Shown: positions 17,256-25,063 of the stretch, one piece after another
Numbering within the stretch: the stretch's first letter is position 1
Layout of the letters: every line of letters begins with the position of its first letter
DNA from: Duganella sp. CF458
GTDB lineage: Bacteria > Pseudomonadota > Gammaproteobacteria > Burkholderiales > Burkholderiaceae_D
NCBI RefSeq assembly: GCF_900113115.1
Contig: NZ_FOOF01000004.1
Coordinates: 310,001 to 374,000, forward strand
Length of the DNA stretch: 64,000 nucleotides
Reading direction: 5' to 3'
The notes under the pieces: generated by a model
Database searches by the model: none
Told to the model about the DNA's origin: nothing
Seen by the model: the letters and a program-made list of their open reading frames with translations, nothing else
Program-made: the position numbers and the translations under genes

Positions 17256-18484
17256 TTACCGGTAATGCGCATGATGGTGGCGCAAAGATCTATCCCCGTC
17301 AACGGTGCGGGGCCGCTGCTGCGTACGATGCCTTCATGCAGGCGCTCTCCGCTTAGCTGCGGCTTGAGTTCGCCGATCAGGGCTAGCATGCCGCTGACAT
17401 GCGCGGCCGCATAGGACGAGCCCGAAACCATGCCCCAGCGGGCGCCAGGCATGGTGGTCGGCACGTCGCGTCCCGGTGCCAGCAGGCACTGGCCGCCATG
17501 GCGCGGGGCATCGTCGGCGGCGACGGCAAATACACCGGGACTGTTGGCCGGAAAGCCGCCATCGCTGCGGGCCGGGTCGATTGCCCCCACGACGCGAATG
17601 CCGCGCGCCTGCGCCACGCCGACAAGTTGCTGCAGCAGGCGGTCCGGCGGGCCGGACAGGCTGAGATTGATGACCTGGGCGTTGTGCAGCAAGGCGTAGT
17701 TGATGGCCTTGGCCAGGGTGAAGCTGTTGCAGCGCGTGCCGCTGTCCGCTTGCCAGCAAGCGCGCAAGGCCATCAGGCGCGCTTCCGGCGCGATACCGGC
17801 GATGCCGATGCCGTTATCGGCCCGCGCTGCGATGACGCCGGCTACCGCCGTGCCATGTGCTTCGGCCACATAGGATTGGCCGTCAACGAAATTTTCCTGC
17901 ACCGTGACCTGCCCCGCCAGGTCCGGATGCGTGGTTTCGACACCGCTGTCGACCACGGCCACCAGCACCTTGCGGCCGGTGGCGGACTTGCGCAGCTGCT
18001 CCAGTTGCCAAGGCGCCGCAGCCGGCTGCACGCGGTACAGCGGATCGCCTGACGTGCCTGACGTGCCTGGCGTGCCTGAGGCGCCTGGGGCGCCGGTGCC
18101 GCCTTGTGCGCTGAACTCCTGGATCGCCTGCGCCCACGCGACGCGGTTGTCGCGATTGAGCGCGGCCAGCACCGCGGCCGGGTCCTGGCCGGCGGCCGGG
18201 CGCATGCGGTAGCAGTCCACGTTGAGTGCCGGCATCGGCCAGTCTTCCATCATCTGCAAGCCATGCTCGCGCGCCAGCGCGGCAGCGATGCGCTGGCGCG
18301 CCTGGCGGCCGGCATCGTCGCGATAGCTGGCGCCGCTGTAGCCGTCGGCCCGGAAGTGCGGCGCAGGCAGGTGCAGCATGAGCAGGATGTCGTGGGAAGG
18401 GGCGGCGGGCGGCGCCGCTTGCGCGCACGCCGGACCGGCCAAGGCGAACAGCAAGCACAGCATCATTGCGGCCCAGCGGATCAC
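17201..18484 (-). CDS. S8 family serine peptidase (subtilisin-like)
   Basis: A 427-residue exported protease. A signal peptide (about 1-22) and an N-terminal domain (25-130) precede a collagen-like Gly-rich linker (GTPGTSGTSG) encoded by tandem 9-base repeats. The subtilase domain has the complete triad: Asp in AVVDSGVETTHPDL, His in EAHGTAVAGVIAA, Ser in GMVSGSSYAAAHVSGMLAL. The C-terminus is Cys-rich (CATIMRITGKCSCACP). It sits between the anti-sigma factor gene (4-base overlap) and the TorF gene, all downstream of an ECF sigma factor, so it may process a surface protein made by the same regulon or act in sigma release. The second role is speculation, since no transmembrane anchor is present. 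Confidence 0.9.
   Translation of the reverse strand: MIRWAAMMLCLLFALAGPACAQAAPPAAPSHDILLMLHLPAPHFRADGYSGASYRDDAGRQARQRIAAALAREHGLQMMEDWPMPALNVDCYRMRPAAGQDPAAVLAALNRDNRVAWAQAIQEFSAQGGTGAPGASGTPGTSGTSGDPLYRVQPAAAPWQLEQLRKSATGRKVLVAVVDSGVETTHPDLAGQVTVQENFVDGQSYVAEAHGTAVAGVIAARADNGIGIAGIAPEARLMALRACWQADSGTRCNSFTLAKAINYALLHNAQVINLSLSGPPDRLLQQLVGVAQARGIRVVGAIDPARSDGGFPANSPGVFAVAADDAPRHGGQCLLAPGRDVPTTMPGARWGMVSGSSYAAAHVSGMLALIGELKPQLSGERLHEGIVRSSGPAPLTGIDLCATIMRITGKCSCACPNPSSDKLARSP
18040..18110. repeat. Tandem 9-base repeats inside the S8 protease gene
   Basis: On the plus strand the units read GACGTGCCT, GACGTGCCT, GGCGTGCCT, GAGGCGCCT, GGGGCGCCG: about five in-frame copies of a 9-base unit. They encode a Gly-x-Ser/Thr-Gly linker between the N-terminal domain and the catalytic domain. 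Because each unit is three codons, copy number could change without breaking the frame. Confidence 0.7.
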
Positions 18485-19137
18485 TGCCTGTCCTCCGCTG
18501 CCAATGCCTCGGCCAGTTCAACTGCGGCATCGGCACGCAGCGCCGCCAACACCACCGGGCGCTGCGCCGCTTCGACATCCAGCAGCCAGGCACCGGTGGC
18601 AGTCGGTCCGCCCACCAGGCGCGCGCCGGATGCTTTCAGAAGGCGCTGCACATCTTGCACGCTGGCATCCGGCTTGAACACCACCAGCACATCGGGCGTG
18701 ACAGCCAGCGGGGTGGGCGCACTGCCGAGCGCTTTGTATTCGGGCGGCGCATCAGCCGGCAACAAATTGGCGGCCAGCACGACGATCACCAGCGCCTGTG
18801 CCGCAATGGCCCAGCCCTTCCAGTCGCCAGGACCGCGCAACCAGTCCAGCAAGGCCGCAGCCAAGCGGGATGGTTTGGCCGCGGAGACCGGCGCCTCGTC
18901 GAGCCGCGACATCAGGCGCGCCAGCGCGCGTTCCTGGTCCAGTGCGGCCGGCAACGGGGCTGCCGTTTCGATCAGGCGGCGCTGCCAGGCCAGCTCGGCG
19001 CGGCACTCGGGGCAGTCGCGCAAATGCCGCTGCACGCGTTCTGCCTCGTTGTCGGCCAGCGAGCCGGCGGCATACCAGGGCAGCAGTGCCTGCATGTCCT
19101 GGTGCTCCGCAACGTTCGACGGGTCTTGCATATTCAT
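18481..19137 (-). CDS. Anti-sigma factor with zinc-finger (zf-HC2) domain
   Basis: A 218-residue single-pass membrane protein. The N-terminal cytoplasmic zf-HC2 domain carries VQRHLRDCPECRAELAWQRR, the HxxxCxxC zinc site that clamps ECF sigma factors. A transmembrane helix at about 105-122 (AIAAQALVIVVLAANLL) leads to a periplasmic domain (VTPDVLVVFKPDASVQDVQR), which may receive the signal. It overlaps the sigma factor gene upstream and the S8 protease gene downstream by 4 bases each, so the three are translationally coupled. It should hold the sigma factor inactive at the membrane. Confidence 0.92.
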   Translation of the reverse strand: MNMQDPSNVAEHQDMQALLPWYAAGSLADNEAERVQRHLRDCPECRAELAWQRRLIETAAPLPAALDQERALARLMSRLDEAPVSAAKPSRLAAALLDWLRGPGDWKGWAIAAQALVIVVLAANLLPADAPPEYKALGSAPTPLAVTPDVLVVFKPDASVQDVQRLLKASGARLVGGPTATGAWLLDVEAAQRPVVLAALRADAAVELAEALAAEDRQ

Positions 19138-19709
19138 CTCACTTCTTCCAAATGATCGGACAACATGTCCTTCAAGCGCAGGCGTGCATGGAACATGCGC
19201 GTCTTCACCGTATTGACCGGGCAGCCTATGGTGTCAGCGATCTCCTGGTAGGCCATGCCGTGGTAATAGGTCAGGGCGACCACGGCGCGCTGCTCCAGGG
19301 GCAAGGCGTCCAGGGCGCGGCCGACTCCGCGCTGCAACTGGAGCGCAGCCAGCGCGTGCTCCGGCTCATGCCATTCCTCGCCGGCGACATCCGGCGCCTC
19401 TTCCAGCGGCTCGTCGAAGCCACGCAAGGCTTTCAGGGCCTGCCGGTAGGCGATGCCGAAGATCCATGTCGAGACCTTGCTGCTGCCGTCATAGCTGGCG
19501 GCTTTCTGCCACACCACCAGCATGGTGTCGTTGACGATTTCTTCCAGGAGCGGCACGTTGCGCGTCATGCGGTCGAGGAAACGGGCCAGGCGCGGGAAGT
19601 AGGCGCGGTACAGCGCCTGGAAGGCCAGGCGATCGCCGCCGCCCACCAGTCGAACCAGCTCACCTTCATCCGTGTCCCCTGTCACTCCCGCCCTCCTGCC
19701 AAAACGCAT
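19134..19709 (-). CDS. ECF-type RNA polymerase sigma factor
   Basis: A 191-residue sigma-70 family factor of the extracytoplasmic-function class. Region 2 spans about 30-95 (FQALYRAYFPRLARFLDRM, VNDTMLVVWQKAASYDG). Region 4 spans about 130-185 (LDALPLEQRAVVALTYYHGM, YQEIADTIGCPVNTVKTRMF). The ATG at 19709 is chosen because AGGAG lies 8 bases upstream; a longer reading would start inside the promoter. The gene is followed by its anti-sigma factor with a 4-base overlap. A TTTGAACC-N16-GTATT element directly upstream, matched by a second copy facing the opposite way, suggests autoregulation and control of the divergent operon. Confidence 0.94.
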   Translation of the reverse strand: MRFGRRAGVTGDTDEGELVRLVGGGDRLAFQALYRAYFPRLARFLDRMTRNVPLLEEIVNDTMLVVWQKAASYDGSSKVSTWIFGIAYRQALKALRGFDEPLEEAPDVAGEEWHEPEHALAALQLQRGVGRALDALPLEQRAVVALTYYHGMAYQEIADTIGCPVNTVKTRMFHARLRLKDMLSDHLEEVR

Positions 19710-19734
19710 GCACTGTCTCCTCTTTACGCCTGTG

Positions 19735-19763
19735 AATACACAGCCGCAGCACAAAGGTTCAAA
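19735..19763 (-). promoter_or_regulatory. Putative ECF promoter for the sigma factor operon
   Basis: On the minus strand TTTGAACC (19763-19756) is followed after exactly 16 bases by GTATT (19739-19735). An AAC-containing -35 element and a short -10 element at about this spacing are the usual layout of ECF promoters. The predicted start of transcription would leave a leader of about 20 bases before the sigma factor ATG at 19709. The identical layout on the other strand (19793-19821) supports the call. Confidence 0.6.
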
Positions 19764-19792
19764 GAATTTTCAAAAATATTTCCCCACCCGAT

Positions 19793-19821
19793 TTTGAACC
19801 ATTTTTGCGTGCGCCGGTATT
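19793..19821 (+). promoter_or_regulatory. Putative ECF promoter for the rightward redox operon
   Basis: TTTGAACC (19793-19800), 16 bases, then GTATT (19817-19821): the same -35 and -10 words and the same spacing as the leftward copy. The two -35 words form an 8-base inverted repeat 29 bases apart. It would drive the small intramembrane protease gene and the cytochrome-thioredoxin fusion gene that follow. Confidence 0.6.
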
Positions 19822-19855
19822 GACCGTAACAACATTGACAGAATGTTCAGTACCT

Positions 19856-20191
19856 GTGTTCGCTAATACTGCCGTCTGCGGCCCCACCCTGCTCTCGCCC
19901 GACCTGGCCGCCGTGCTGCGCCTGCTGGTACTGGCGCCGTTGCTGGAGGAATGGGTGGTGCGCGCCGGGCTGCATGCCTGGCTGCTGCCGCGATGCAGCG
20001 GGGCGCTAGCGGTGCTGGCCAGTGCGGCGGCTTTCAGCGCGCTGCACCTGGGCTCCGGGCCGCTGGCGTCGGCCCTGGTATTCGGGCCGGGCCTGGCGTT
20101 TGGCCTGGCTTACCAGCGCTGGCGCGACTGGCGGCTGTGCGCCTTGCTGCACAGTGCATGCAATGCCTGGGCCCTGTCGATGTGTGCTTGA
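19856..20191 (+). CDS. Small CPBP-type glutamic intramembrane protease, sorting-system (MrtJ-like)
   Basis: A very small (about 111 residues) hydrophobic CPBP-family protease. The three motifs are present: EEWVVRAG (EExxxR), ALHLGSGPL with the second-motif His, and LLHSACNAWALS (HxxxN). Minimal CPBP proteases of this kind (myxosortase/MrtJ group) pair with proteins carrying a Cys-containing C-terminal sorting signal. The next gene, 27 bases downstream, encodes just such a GGGGC-transmembrane-RRR signal. The start is uncertain: the frame is open from a TTG at 19805, but that overlaps the predicted promoter. TTG 19835 and GTG 19856 are the remaining options, and neither has a clear ribosome-binding site. 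Confidence 0.75.
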   Translation: MFANTAVCGPTLLSPDLAAVLRLLVLAPLLEEWVVRAGLHAWLLPRCSGALAVLASAAAFSALHLGSGPLASALVFGPGLAFGLAYQRWRDWRLCALLHSACNAWALSMCA

Positions 20192-20218
20192 ACAACTCAC
20201 CAACCACGGGAGCAGCAG

Positions 20219-22804
20219 ATGACATATCACCGACTTTGGGCTTGGCTGGCATTGAGCCTGGTGCAGGCTGCGCAATACGCGCAGGCCGCCGACGCCCTGA
20301 ACGGCAAAAGCCTTTACCTGAATGGTCCCACTTCCGGCGGCACCAACTGCGCCGCCTGCCACAGCGCATCGCCAACGAATAACGTCAGCAACATCCTGGC
20401 GGCAGCCAACAATCCATCAGTGATCAGCTCCGCATTCGCCGCCAACAAGGGCGGCATGGGATCCCTGTATAACGGAAAATTCAGCGCGGCGGAAATCGCC
20501 GACCTGGCAGCCTTCATCGGCAATCCGAGCGTGACTGCGGCTCCGGCGGCATCCGTGGCGCCGGCCACCCTGTCATTTGGCGGCGCCACCGTGGGCCAGG
20601 ATAGCGGCGCACTGGCCACCACGCTGTCCAACACCGGCTCGGCGGCACTCAATCTATCCAGCATCGCCCTTGGCGGCAGCAATGGCGGCGACTTCCGGGT
20701 CACAGGCGGTAGCTGCGCCTCGGGTATATCGCTGGCGGCCGGCGCCAACTGCACCGTGCAGCTGGTATTCCGGCCAAGCGCAAGCGGCGGCCGCAGCGGA
20801 TCGCTGACCATCAACCATAACGCGACCGGCGGTTCCAGCAACGTCGCCCTGTCCGGCACCGGCAATGCCGTGGCACAAGCGACGCTGTCGCTCTCGGCCA
20901 CCGCGCTTGATTTCGGCGCGCTCCTGGTCAATGCGCCATCCCAGCGCACGCTGACGCTGACCAACAGCGGCCAGGCAGCCATGACCTTCGCTTCGATAGG
21001 CGTCAGCGGCGCCCAAGCCGGCTACCTTACGTTGGGAGGCACGTGCGCGACGGGCACGCCGCTGGCAGTCGGCGCCAACTGCACTGTGATATTGCAGGCC
21101 TTGCCGGTTTCGGCCGGTGCCTTCGCGGCCAGCCTGAACCTCGCCTCGAACGCCAGCAATGCAAACGTTACGGTCGGCATTTCAGGAAGCGCCGCTACCC
21201 CTGCGCCAGCCATCGGCGCCACGCCGAGCGCCGTCGCCTTTGGCCTCTGGACCATCGGCGCGGCACCGCTCGCGCAACAAGTCACGCTGAATAACAACGG
21301 CAACGTTGCGTTAGCCTTCAGCAGCATTGCCGTCGGCGGCGCACCCGCCATCTCGATCGCCAGTGGCGGCACCTGCGGCAGCAGCCTGGCTGTAGGCGCA
21401 AGCTGCACCGTTCCCCTGGCGTTCGCTCCGGCAGCGACAGGCGACGTGGCGGGCACTTTACTGGTGCGCTCCAACGCCGCCGACCTGTCGGTGGCGGTCA
21501 CCGGCTCGGGCACTACTTCGCCAGTGGCGCGCCCCGCGTTGAGCAACAGCGGGCCGATCGGCTTCGCCGACACCCAGGTGGGGCAACAATCGTCCGTACA
21601 GCGCAATACGCTTTCCAACAGCGGCACCGGACCCTTGAAGATCGCTTCGCTGGTACTTGGAGGCAGCCATACCGGCGACTTCGCGCTGGCCGGCACTTGT
21701 ACCACCGACGCCACGCTGAGCCCCGGCGCCAGCTGCGTCATCGACGCCACCTTCAAGCCGACGGCAGCCGGCCTGCGCATTGCCGACATGCTGCTGGTGA
21801 CCGATGGCGGCGCCCAGTTCTCCGTTCGGTTGAACGGCAACGCCAGCGCGGTCCCGGCGCCTGCGCCAACACTTGGCCTGGCACCGCAAGCTTTCGACTA
21901 CGGCAGCACTGCCGCCGGCGGCGCCGGCCTGGTCAAGCGCTTTGCCTTGTCGAACACCGGTTCCGCCGCGCTGGTGCTGAACAGCGTCAGTTTCAGCGGC
22001 CCATTTGCCGTCGCGAGCGGCGAAGCCAATGCCTGCGGCGCCTTCCCCCTGACGTTGCAAGCCGGCGCTTCCTGCGAACTGCCGGTGCGTTTTGCCCCGA
22101 CCGCGGCCGGCAGCGCAAGCGGCACCGCGACCCTGCAGGCAAGCGGCGCAAGCTGGCAGATCGCCCTGAACGGCCAGGGTTCGAACAACGCCACGCCTGC
22201 CGGCTCGACGCAAAACCATGGCGGGGGCGGTTGCTCGTCGATCGGCGGCGGCAATGACCCGATGCTGGCGGTGCTGGCGGCACTGGCTGCCGGCGTGCTG
22301 CTGTGGCGCCGCCGCCAGGCGCGCGTGCTGGCAGCGGCCGCCGCACTGGCGGTGGCCGGCCAGGCCATGGCGCTGGAACCGGGCCAGGCCGCGCCAGGCT
22401 TTGTGCTGAATGGCCCGGGCGGAACGGTCAAGCTGGAGCACTACCAGGGCAAGCTGGTTTATATCGATTTCTGGGCATCCTGGTGCGGTCCGTGCCGCCA
22501 GTCCTTCCCATGGATGAATGAGATGCAGGCCCGCTACGGCGGCCAGGGCCTGCAGGTGGTCGGCATCAATGTCGACGCCAAGACGGACGACGCACGCAGC
22601 TTCCTGAACGCGACGCCTGCCAGCTTCGTGATCGCCTTCGACCCGAACGGCACCGCACCGCGCAACTACGGCGTGAAAGGCATGCCCAGCAGCGTGCTGA
22701 TCGGGCCCGACGGGAAAGTGCTGTATGAGCACAGCGGCTTCCGTCCCGCCGACCGCACCGTTCTGGAAGCGCGCATCAAGACCGCGCTGGGAGTACGGCA
22801 ATGA
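20219..22804 (+). CDS. Cytochrome c / Ig-like repeat / sorting signal / TlpA-thioredoxin fusion protein
   Basis: An 861-residue exported protein with an unusual architecture. A signal peptide (1-23) leads to a cytochrome c domain with one haem site NCAACH near residue 42 and a possible distal Met in GGMGSLYNGKFS. About five choice-of-anchor-D/ASH-like Ig repeats span about 110-655; each has a NTGSAALNLSSI-like strand and a Cys pair (for example GGSCASG, AGANCTV). Then comes GGGGCSSIGGGNDP, a hydrophobic helix and WRRRQAR, which is a Cys-type sorting signal. A second hydrophobic stretch ending AMA-LEPGQ resembles a signal peptide. The last ~150 residues are a TlpA-like thioredoxin with WASWCGPCRQ. 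A C-terminal sorting signal is not normally followed by another domain, so this may be a membrane-hairpin polyprotein or a gene fusion. The final bases overlap the DUF4266 gene (ATGA). Confidence 0.85.
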   Translation: MTYHRLWAWLALSLVQAAQYAQAADALNGKSLYLNGPTSGGTNCAACHSASPTNNVSNILAAANNPSVISSAFAANKGGMGSLYNGKFSAAEIADLAAFIGNPSVTAAPAASVAPATLSFGGATVGQDSGALATTLSNTGSAALNLSSIALGGSNGGDFRVTGGSCASGISLAAGANCTVQLVFRPSASGGRSGSLTINHNATGGSSNVALSGTGNAVAQATLSLSATALDFGALLVNAPSQRTLTLTNSGQAAMTFASIGVSGAQAGYLTLGGTCATGTPLAVGANCTVILQALPVSAGAFAASLNLASNASNANVTVGISGSAATPAPAIGATPSAVAFGLWTIGAAPLAQQVTLNNNGNVALAFSSIAVGGAPAISIASGGTCGSSLAVGASCTVPLAFAPAATGDVAGTLLVRSNAADLSVAVTGSGTTSPVARPALSNSGPIGFADTQVGQQSSVQRNTLSNSGTGPLKIASLVLGGSHTGDFALAGTCTTDATLSPGASCVIDATFKPTAAGLRIADMLLVTDGGAQFSVRLNGNASAVPAPAPTLGLAPQAFDYGSTAAGGAGLVKRFALSNTGSAALVLNSVSFSGPFAVASGEANACGAFPLTLQAGASCELPVRFAPTAAGSASGTATLQASGASWQIALNGQGSNNATPAGSTQNHGGGGCSSIGGGNDPMLAVLAALAAGVLLWRRRQARVLAAAAALAVAGQAMALEPGQAAPGFVLNGPGGTVKLEHYQGKLVYIDFWASWCGPCRQSFPWMNEMQARYGGQGLQVVGINVDAKTDDARSFLNATPASFVIAFDPNGTAPRNYGVKGMPSSVLIGPDGKVLYEHSGFRPADRTVLEARIKTALGVRQ

Positions 22805-23019
22805 AGGCGCGCCCAATGGTCATTTGCGCGCTGCTGGCCGGCCTGTCCGGCTGCGCACTGAAGCCTGTGCAGCCTTGGGAGAAAGGCGAACTGGCGCGCT
22901 CCGACATGCTGCTGCAAGGCGACAGCCTGGAGACACGCTTCAATGAACATATTTACGCCAGCAAGGAAGCCGCTTCCGGCGGCAGCGCCGTGGGCGGCGG
23001 CGGATGCGGCTGCAACTGA
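22801..23019 (+). CDS. DUF4266 small lipoprotein
   Basis: A 72-residue lipoprotein. The lipobox LLAGLSGC puts the modified Cys near residue 18. The mature part has the DUF4266 signature: KPVQPWEKGELARSDM, then ETRFNEHIYASKEAASGG and the Cys-containing tail GGGGCGCN. DUF4266 genes typically sit beside DUF3570 and ApbE genes, as here. Its ATG overlaps the stop of the fusion gene by 4 bases. Function unknown; the tail could bind metal or take part in thiol exchange with the neighbouring thioredoxin domain (inference). Confidence 0.9.
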   Translation: MKARPMVICALLAGLSGCALKPVQPWEKGELARSDMLLQGDSLETRFNEHIYASKEAASGGSAVGGGGCGCN

Positions 23020-23030
23020 CAAGGATCACC

Positions 23031-24176
23031 ATGGATAACAGACAACAGAACGGCGTGCCGGTCGGTCGGGCCTTGCTGGCGGCGGCCATGCTGCTGCCCG
23101 GGGTCGGCACCGTGCATGCCGAGACGCCGCCGGAACGGGGCAGCATCGGTGTGAAATACCTGTATTACAAGGAAGACCAGCCGGGACTGGACCGGGTACG
23201 CGTGCATGCCCCGGCGGTGTCGGTGCTGGCGCCGATCGCCGGCGAATGGTCGCTGGCAGCCAGCGCCACCGTGGATGACGTTTCGGGCGCTTCGCCGCGC
23301 TACCATACGACCATCTCGGGCGCTTCGCGCATGAACGACTTGCGCAAGGCCGGCGATGTCACCGTCACACGCTACCTGCCGCGCGGCACCGTCAGCGTGT
23401 CGGCGGCCTTTTCGACCGAGCATGACTATGTGTCGCGCGCGCTGTCGCTACAGGCATCGCTTGCCAGCGAGGATAAGAACACCAGCTGGAACTTCGGCCT
23501 TGGCGGTTCGGATGACAGCATCAATCCGGTCAACCATATCGTGCAGGATGCGGGGCGGCAGACCGTGAGCGTGCTGGCCGGCGTGACGCGCGTACTGACG
23601 CCGGTCGACATCGGCCAATTCACGCTGACCCACACCCAAGGGCATGGCTATTACTCCGACCCGTACAAGCTGGCCGACAACCGGCCCGATACGCGGCGAC
23701 AGGACACCGCCCTGCTGCAGTGGAACCACCGTTTCGTCGCACAGGGGGCAACCAGCAGGCTGAGCTACCGCTATTACCGCGACAGCTACGGCATCAGCGC
23801 GCATACGGTGGGGGCCGAATGGGTACAGGGCCTGGGCGATGGCTGGACTGTCACGCCTGCCGTGCGGCTGTACACCCAGCGCGCGGCCGATTTCTATTTC
23901 GATCCGGTGTATGACAACCAGCTGGGCGCGCCATTCCCGCCCGGCTACGTGTTCGGCGGCGCGCAAGCCAGTTCCGCCGACCAGCGCTTGTCCGGCTTTG
24001 GCGCGGTGACGCTGGGCGTAAAGCTGGCCAAGCAGCTCGACCGGGATTGGGCTGTCGACTTCAAGGTTGAGCGCTACGAACAGCGCGGGGCGTGGCGCCT
24101 GTTCGGCAGCGGCAGTCCGGGGCTGGCGCCAATGAGCGCAGTCAGCCTGCAAATTGGAGTGACACGGCAGTGGTGA
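23031..24176 (+). CDS. DUF3570 outer-membrane-like protein
   Basis: A 381-residue exported protein of the DUF3570 family, predicted beta-barrel. After the signal peptide (cleavage near VHAE), strands of alternating hydrophobic residues run through the length (RGSIGVKYLYYKEDQPGLDR, TVTRYLPRGTVSVSAAFSTE, SRLSYRYYRDSYGISAHTVG). It ends VSLQIGVTRQW, with the terminal aromatic typical of outer-membrane proteins. The ATG at 23031, 11 bases after the DUF4266 stop, follows AAGGATCACC. The family has no established function but travels with DUF4266 and ApbE, suggesting an outer-membrane flavin or electron-transfer role (inference). Confidence 0.9.
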   Translation: MDNRQQNGVPVGRALLAAAMLLPGVGTVHAETPPERGSIGVKYLYYKEDQPGLDRVRVHAPAVSVLAPIAGEWSLAASATVDDVSGASPRYHTTISGASRMNDLRKAGDVTVTRYLPRGTVSVSAAFSTEHDYVSRALSLQASLASEDKNTSWNFGLGGSDDSINPVNHIVQDAGRQTVSVLAGVTRVLTPVDIGQFTLTHTQGHGYYSDPYKLADNRPDTRRQDTALLQWNHRFVAQGATSRLSYRYYRDSYGISAHTVGAEWVQGLGDGWTVTPAVRLYTQRAADFYFDPVYDNQLGAPFPPGYVFGGAQASSADQRLSGFGAVTLGVKLAKQLDRDWAVDFKVERYEQRGAWRLFGSGSPGLAPMSAVSLQIGVTRQW

Positions 24177-25060
24177 ACCCGATTTTCACGATCGACTTCC
24201 AGGCGATGGCCAGCCGCTGCGAAATCCGGCTGGCGGCCGCCTCCGGGGCGGAGGCGCGGGCGCTGGCCGAACCGGCGCTGGAAGAAGTGCGCCGGATCGA
24301 AGCCAAGTACTCGCGCTATCGCGACGACAGTATCGTGAGCCGCATCAATGCGTCCGCCGGCGTGTCGGCCGTCGCCTGCGATGAAGAAACCCTGGCGTTG
24401 CTCGATTATGCCGACGCCGTGTATCGCAGCAGCGGCGGCCGTTTCGACATCACCTCGGGCGTGCTGCGCAAGGTGTGGGACTTCCGCCTGGGTAGCGTCC
24501 CTTCGCGGCAATCGCTGGAGCGCTGCTTGCTGCTGGTCGGCTGGCAGCATGTGCGGCGCGACGGCGTTGGCGTGATGCTTTCCCAGGCTGGCATGGAGCT
24601 CGATTTCGGCGGATTTGGCAAGGAGTATGCGGTCGACCGCGCGGCCGATATCCTCGCCGCGCAAGGCGTGCGGCACGGTTATGTGAACCTGGGCGGCGAT
24701 ATGCGTTTCCTGGGGCCCCGGCCGGATGGGGAGCAATGGAGCATCGGCATCCAGCATCCGCGCGATACCCAGGCCACGGTTGCCAGCGTGCCTTTCAGCC
24801 GGGGCGCGCTGGCCACCAGCGGCGATTATGAAAGGTATTTCGAGGCGGATGGGCGGCGCTACTGCCACATCCTCGATCCGCGCAGTGGCCTGCCGGTGTC
24901 GTACTGGCGCTCGGTGAGCGTGGTGTCGCCAATGGCCATTGCTGCCGGCAGTTGCAGCACCACGGCCATGTTGCTGGAGCGCGATGGACTGGATTTCCTG
25001 GAGCAGTCCGGCTTGTCCTTCCTGGCCATCGACCAGGATGGGCGAATTTTTCGGAGGTAA
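24173..25060 (+). CDS. apbE: FAD:protein FMN transferase (ApbE family)
   Basis: Attaches FMN from FAD to threonine or serine of periplasmic or membrane target proteins. About 295 residues with family motifs: KYSRYRDDSIVSRINAS, LDFGGFGKEYAVDRAA, VNLGGDMRFLG, RGALATSGDYERYF and YCHILDPRSGLPV. The C-terminal GSCSTTAMLLERDG region holds the magnesium-binding Ser/Thr segment. The start is a GTG whose last two bases begin the DUF3570 stop (GTGA overlap), with GGAG 14 bases upstream; an adjacent GTG at 24170 is equally possible. There is no obvious signal peptide, so export is uncertain. It sits in the DUF4266-DUF3570-ApbE trio. The flavinylated target is not obvious in the window. Confidence 0.93.
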   Translation: MNPIFTIDFQAMASRCEIRLAAASGAEARALAEPALEEVRRIEAKYSRYRDDSIVSRINASAGVSAVACDEETLALLDYADAVYRSSGGRFDITSGVLRKVWDFRLGSVPSRQSLERCLLLVGWQHVRRDGVGVMLSQAGMELDFGGFGKEYAVDRAADILAAQGVRHGYVNLGGDMRFLGPRPDGEQWSIGIQHPRDTQATVASVPFSRGALATSGDYERYFEADGRRYCHILDPRSGLPVSYWRSVSVVSPMAIAAGSCSTTAMLLERDGLDFLEQSGLSFLAIDQDGRIFRR

Positions 25061-25063
25061 ATA

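Noticed and set aside
18040..18110. Short tandem repeats considered as a CRISPR-like array
   Set aside because: Units are 9 bases with no spacers and they are coding.
21458..22816. 452-codon minus-strand frame opposite the cytochrome/thioredoxin fusion
   Set aside because: Antisense shadow. The plus-strand frame has haem, Ig and thioredoxin motifs.
24170..24172. First of two GTG codons as the apbE start
   Set aside because: Either works, but the second gives the GTGA overlap seen at the other junctions in the operon.
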